Source: Urmitella timonensis (GTDB lineage Bacteria; Actinomycetota; Actinomycetes; Actinomycetales; Actinomycetaceae). From it: DNA of 64,000 nt. Below, one piece after another: positions 63,616 to 64,000 of the stretch (positions are counted from its first letter, which is position 1; the number at the start of each line of letters is the position of its first letter). The notes under the pieces are model-generated. The model had not been told where the DNA came from, searched no databases, and was given only the letters and a program-made list of their open reading frames with translations. The DNA lies in assembly GCA_900120415.1 (NCBI GenBank), contig FQLW01000005.1, positions 1-64,000 of the forward strand, written 5' to 3'. Both the position numbers and the translations under genes were made by a program.

Positions 63616-63751
63616 CCGTTATACCTGTGGTTTCCGTAGGTTTCCAAGCCGGGATTTAGCTGCGGTTTTGGTCATCTACGGAAGTCATGGCAAACTAAAG
63701 GACGTGCCTTTTCGAAGGCGCGAGGGTGGTGCTGGTTGCAGCGCTTCCTAG

Positions 63752-63827
63752 GCCGACTTAGCTCAGTTGGTAGAGCAGCTGTCTTGTAAACAGCAGGTCA
63801 TCGGTTCGAGCCCGATAGTCGGCTCCA
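63752..63827 (+). tRNA. tRNA-Thr (anticodon TGT)
   Basis: Acceptor arms GCCGACT and AGTCGGC pair over 7 bp, followed by T and an encoded CCA. D-loop AGCTCAGTTGGTAGAGC, anticodon stem GCTGT/ACAGC with the 7-base loop CTTGTAA (anticodon TGT), and T-arm TCGGTTCGAGCCCGA are all standard. A possible integration site for mobile DNA at its 3' end. Confidence 0.97.
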
Positions 63828-63838
63828 GGCGAGAATGG

Positions 63839-64000
63839 TTATTGTCGCGCAGCTAGGATTTGGTTGCGAGCCTTTACAATTCGGCAGGCATTTTCACCAC
63901 CCGAGCGAACGGAGGCCTTTTTTCCCATGGGTCTATAGGTGTTGCCTATGAACTTTTTTCTAGCATTCTCGGCAGATAGTATATTTTGTACACTCATGTT
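63839..64000 (-). CDS. Possible 3' end of an unidentified gene (open to right edge)
   Basis: A minus-strand frame is open from the window edge down to a TAA at 63841-63839, passing an ATG at 63997. The 53 residues after that ATG are rich in Lys/Arg (ENARKKFIGNTYRPMGKKA, CRIVKARNQ). It could be the C-terminus of a larger gene or chance. No family recognised. Confidence 0.3.
   Translation of the reverse strand, partial: NMSVQNILSAENARKKFIGNTYRPMGKKASVRSGGENACRIVKARNQILAARQ

Overview
The window looks like a chromosomal segment of a moderate-GC actinomycete. Support comes from Wag31/DivIVA, SepF, SepIVA-like, Rv3235-like and DUF6912-like proteins, an actinobacterial-type DapD, a DUF4032 protein, an infC that appears to start at ATC, and Actinomyces-type SpaA pilins with LPLTG/LPLSG anchors. 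Actinomycetaceae (a Varibaculum-, Mobiluncus- or Actinotignum-like organism) is my best guess from content; no species call can be made from the sequence alone.

Layout. 1-9110 is a sortase-assembled pilus/adhesin island: a left-truncated multi-domain Cna-B adhesin, a shaft pilin broken by a one-base frameshift in a C-run, a 0.9 kb C-rich intergenic stretch with poly-C tracts, a second adhesin built on a 756-bp tandem repeat, a hairpin-rich spacer and a class C sortase. 9191-13822 is accessory: a double universal stress protein, an AlbA/Schlafen-type regulator with a palindrome at its promoter, and a DinJ/RelB-YoeB toxin-antitoxin pair. 13959-20556 holds metK, secA, an Rv3235-like gene, a DUF6912-like gene and a HIT protein. 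20753-26372 is the division/envelope cluster ftsZ-pgeF-sepF-yggT-divIVA-lspA-rluD; no murG/murC/ftsQ precedes ftsZ. 27496-31257 holds comEA (with an in-frame stop ten codons before its expected end), comEC, holA and a zur-like gene. 31434-38859 holds two two-component systems, one next to a histidine/methionine-rich membrane protein and one beside an ABC-2 exporter. 38967-42481 (minus strand) is trmH, rplT, rpmI, infC with an attenuator-like leader, a TM2 protein and rpmB. 42675-51957 is DAK2-recG-rsmD-coaD-sepIVA-like-DUF177-rnc-mutM and an orphan LuxR-type regulator. 54081-63827 holds dapD, maf, a class III cyclase, a third two-component system, DUF4032, a Ser/Thr kinase, a DsbA-like protein and tRNA-Thr.

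The most unusual signal is non-coding. Four long intergenic regions (about 10.37-10.70, 12.99-13.16, 26.45-27.39 and 52.2-53.7 kb) carry arrays of one 19-bp unit. Forward copies (GGGAGGGTG...) sit in pairs exactly 19 bp apart, and reverse-complement copies (AGAATCGCCCTCCCGGTGC) repeat head to tail at exactly 19 bp, facing the forward copies across a short spacer. In the 52-54 kb region the arrays alternate with variable-length cassettes bounded by CGGTAAAAG/CTTTTACCG inverted ends. I know of no named family that matches this, and it is the leading candidate for an undescribed element. Several mutually exclusive RNA hairpin systems (infC leader, comEA leader, pilus-sortase spacer) are also worth testing.
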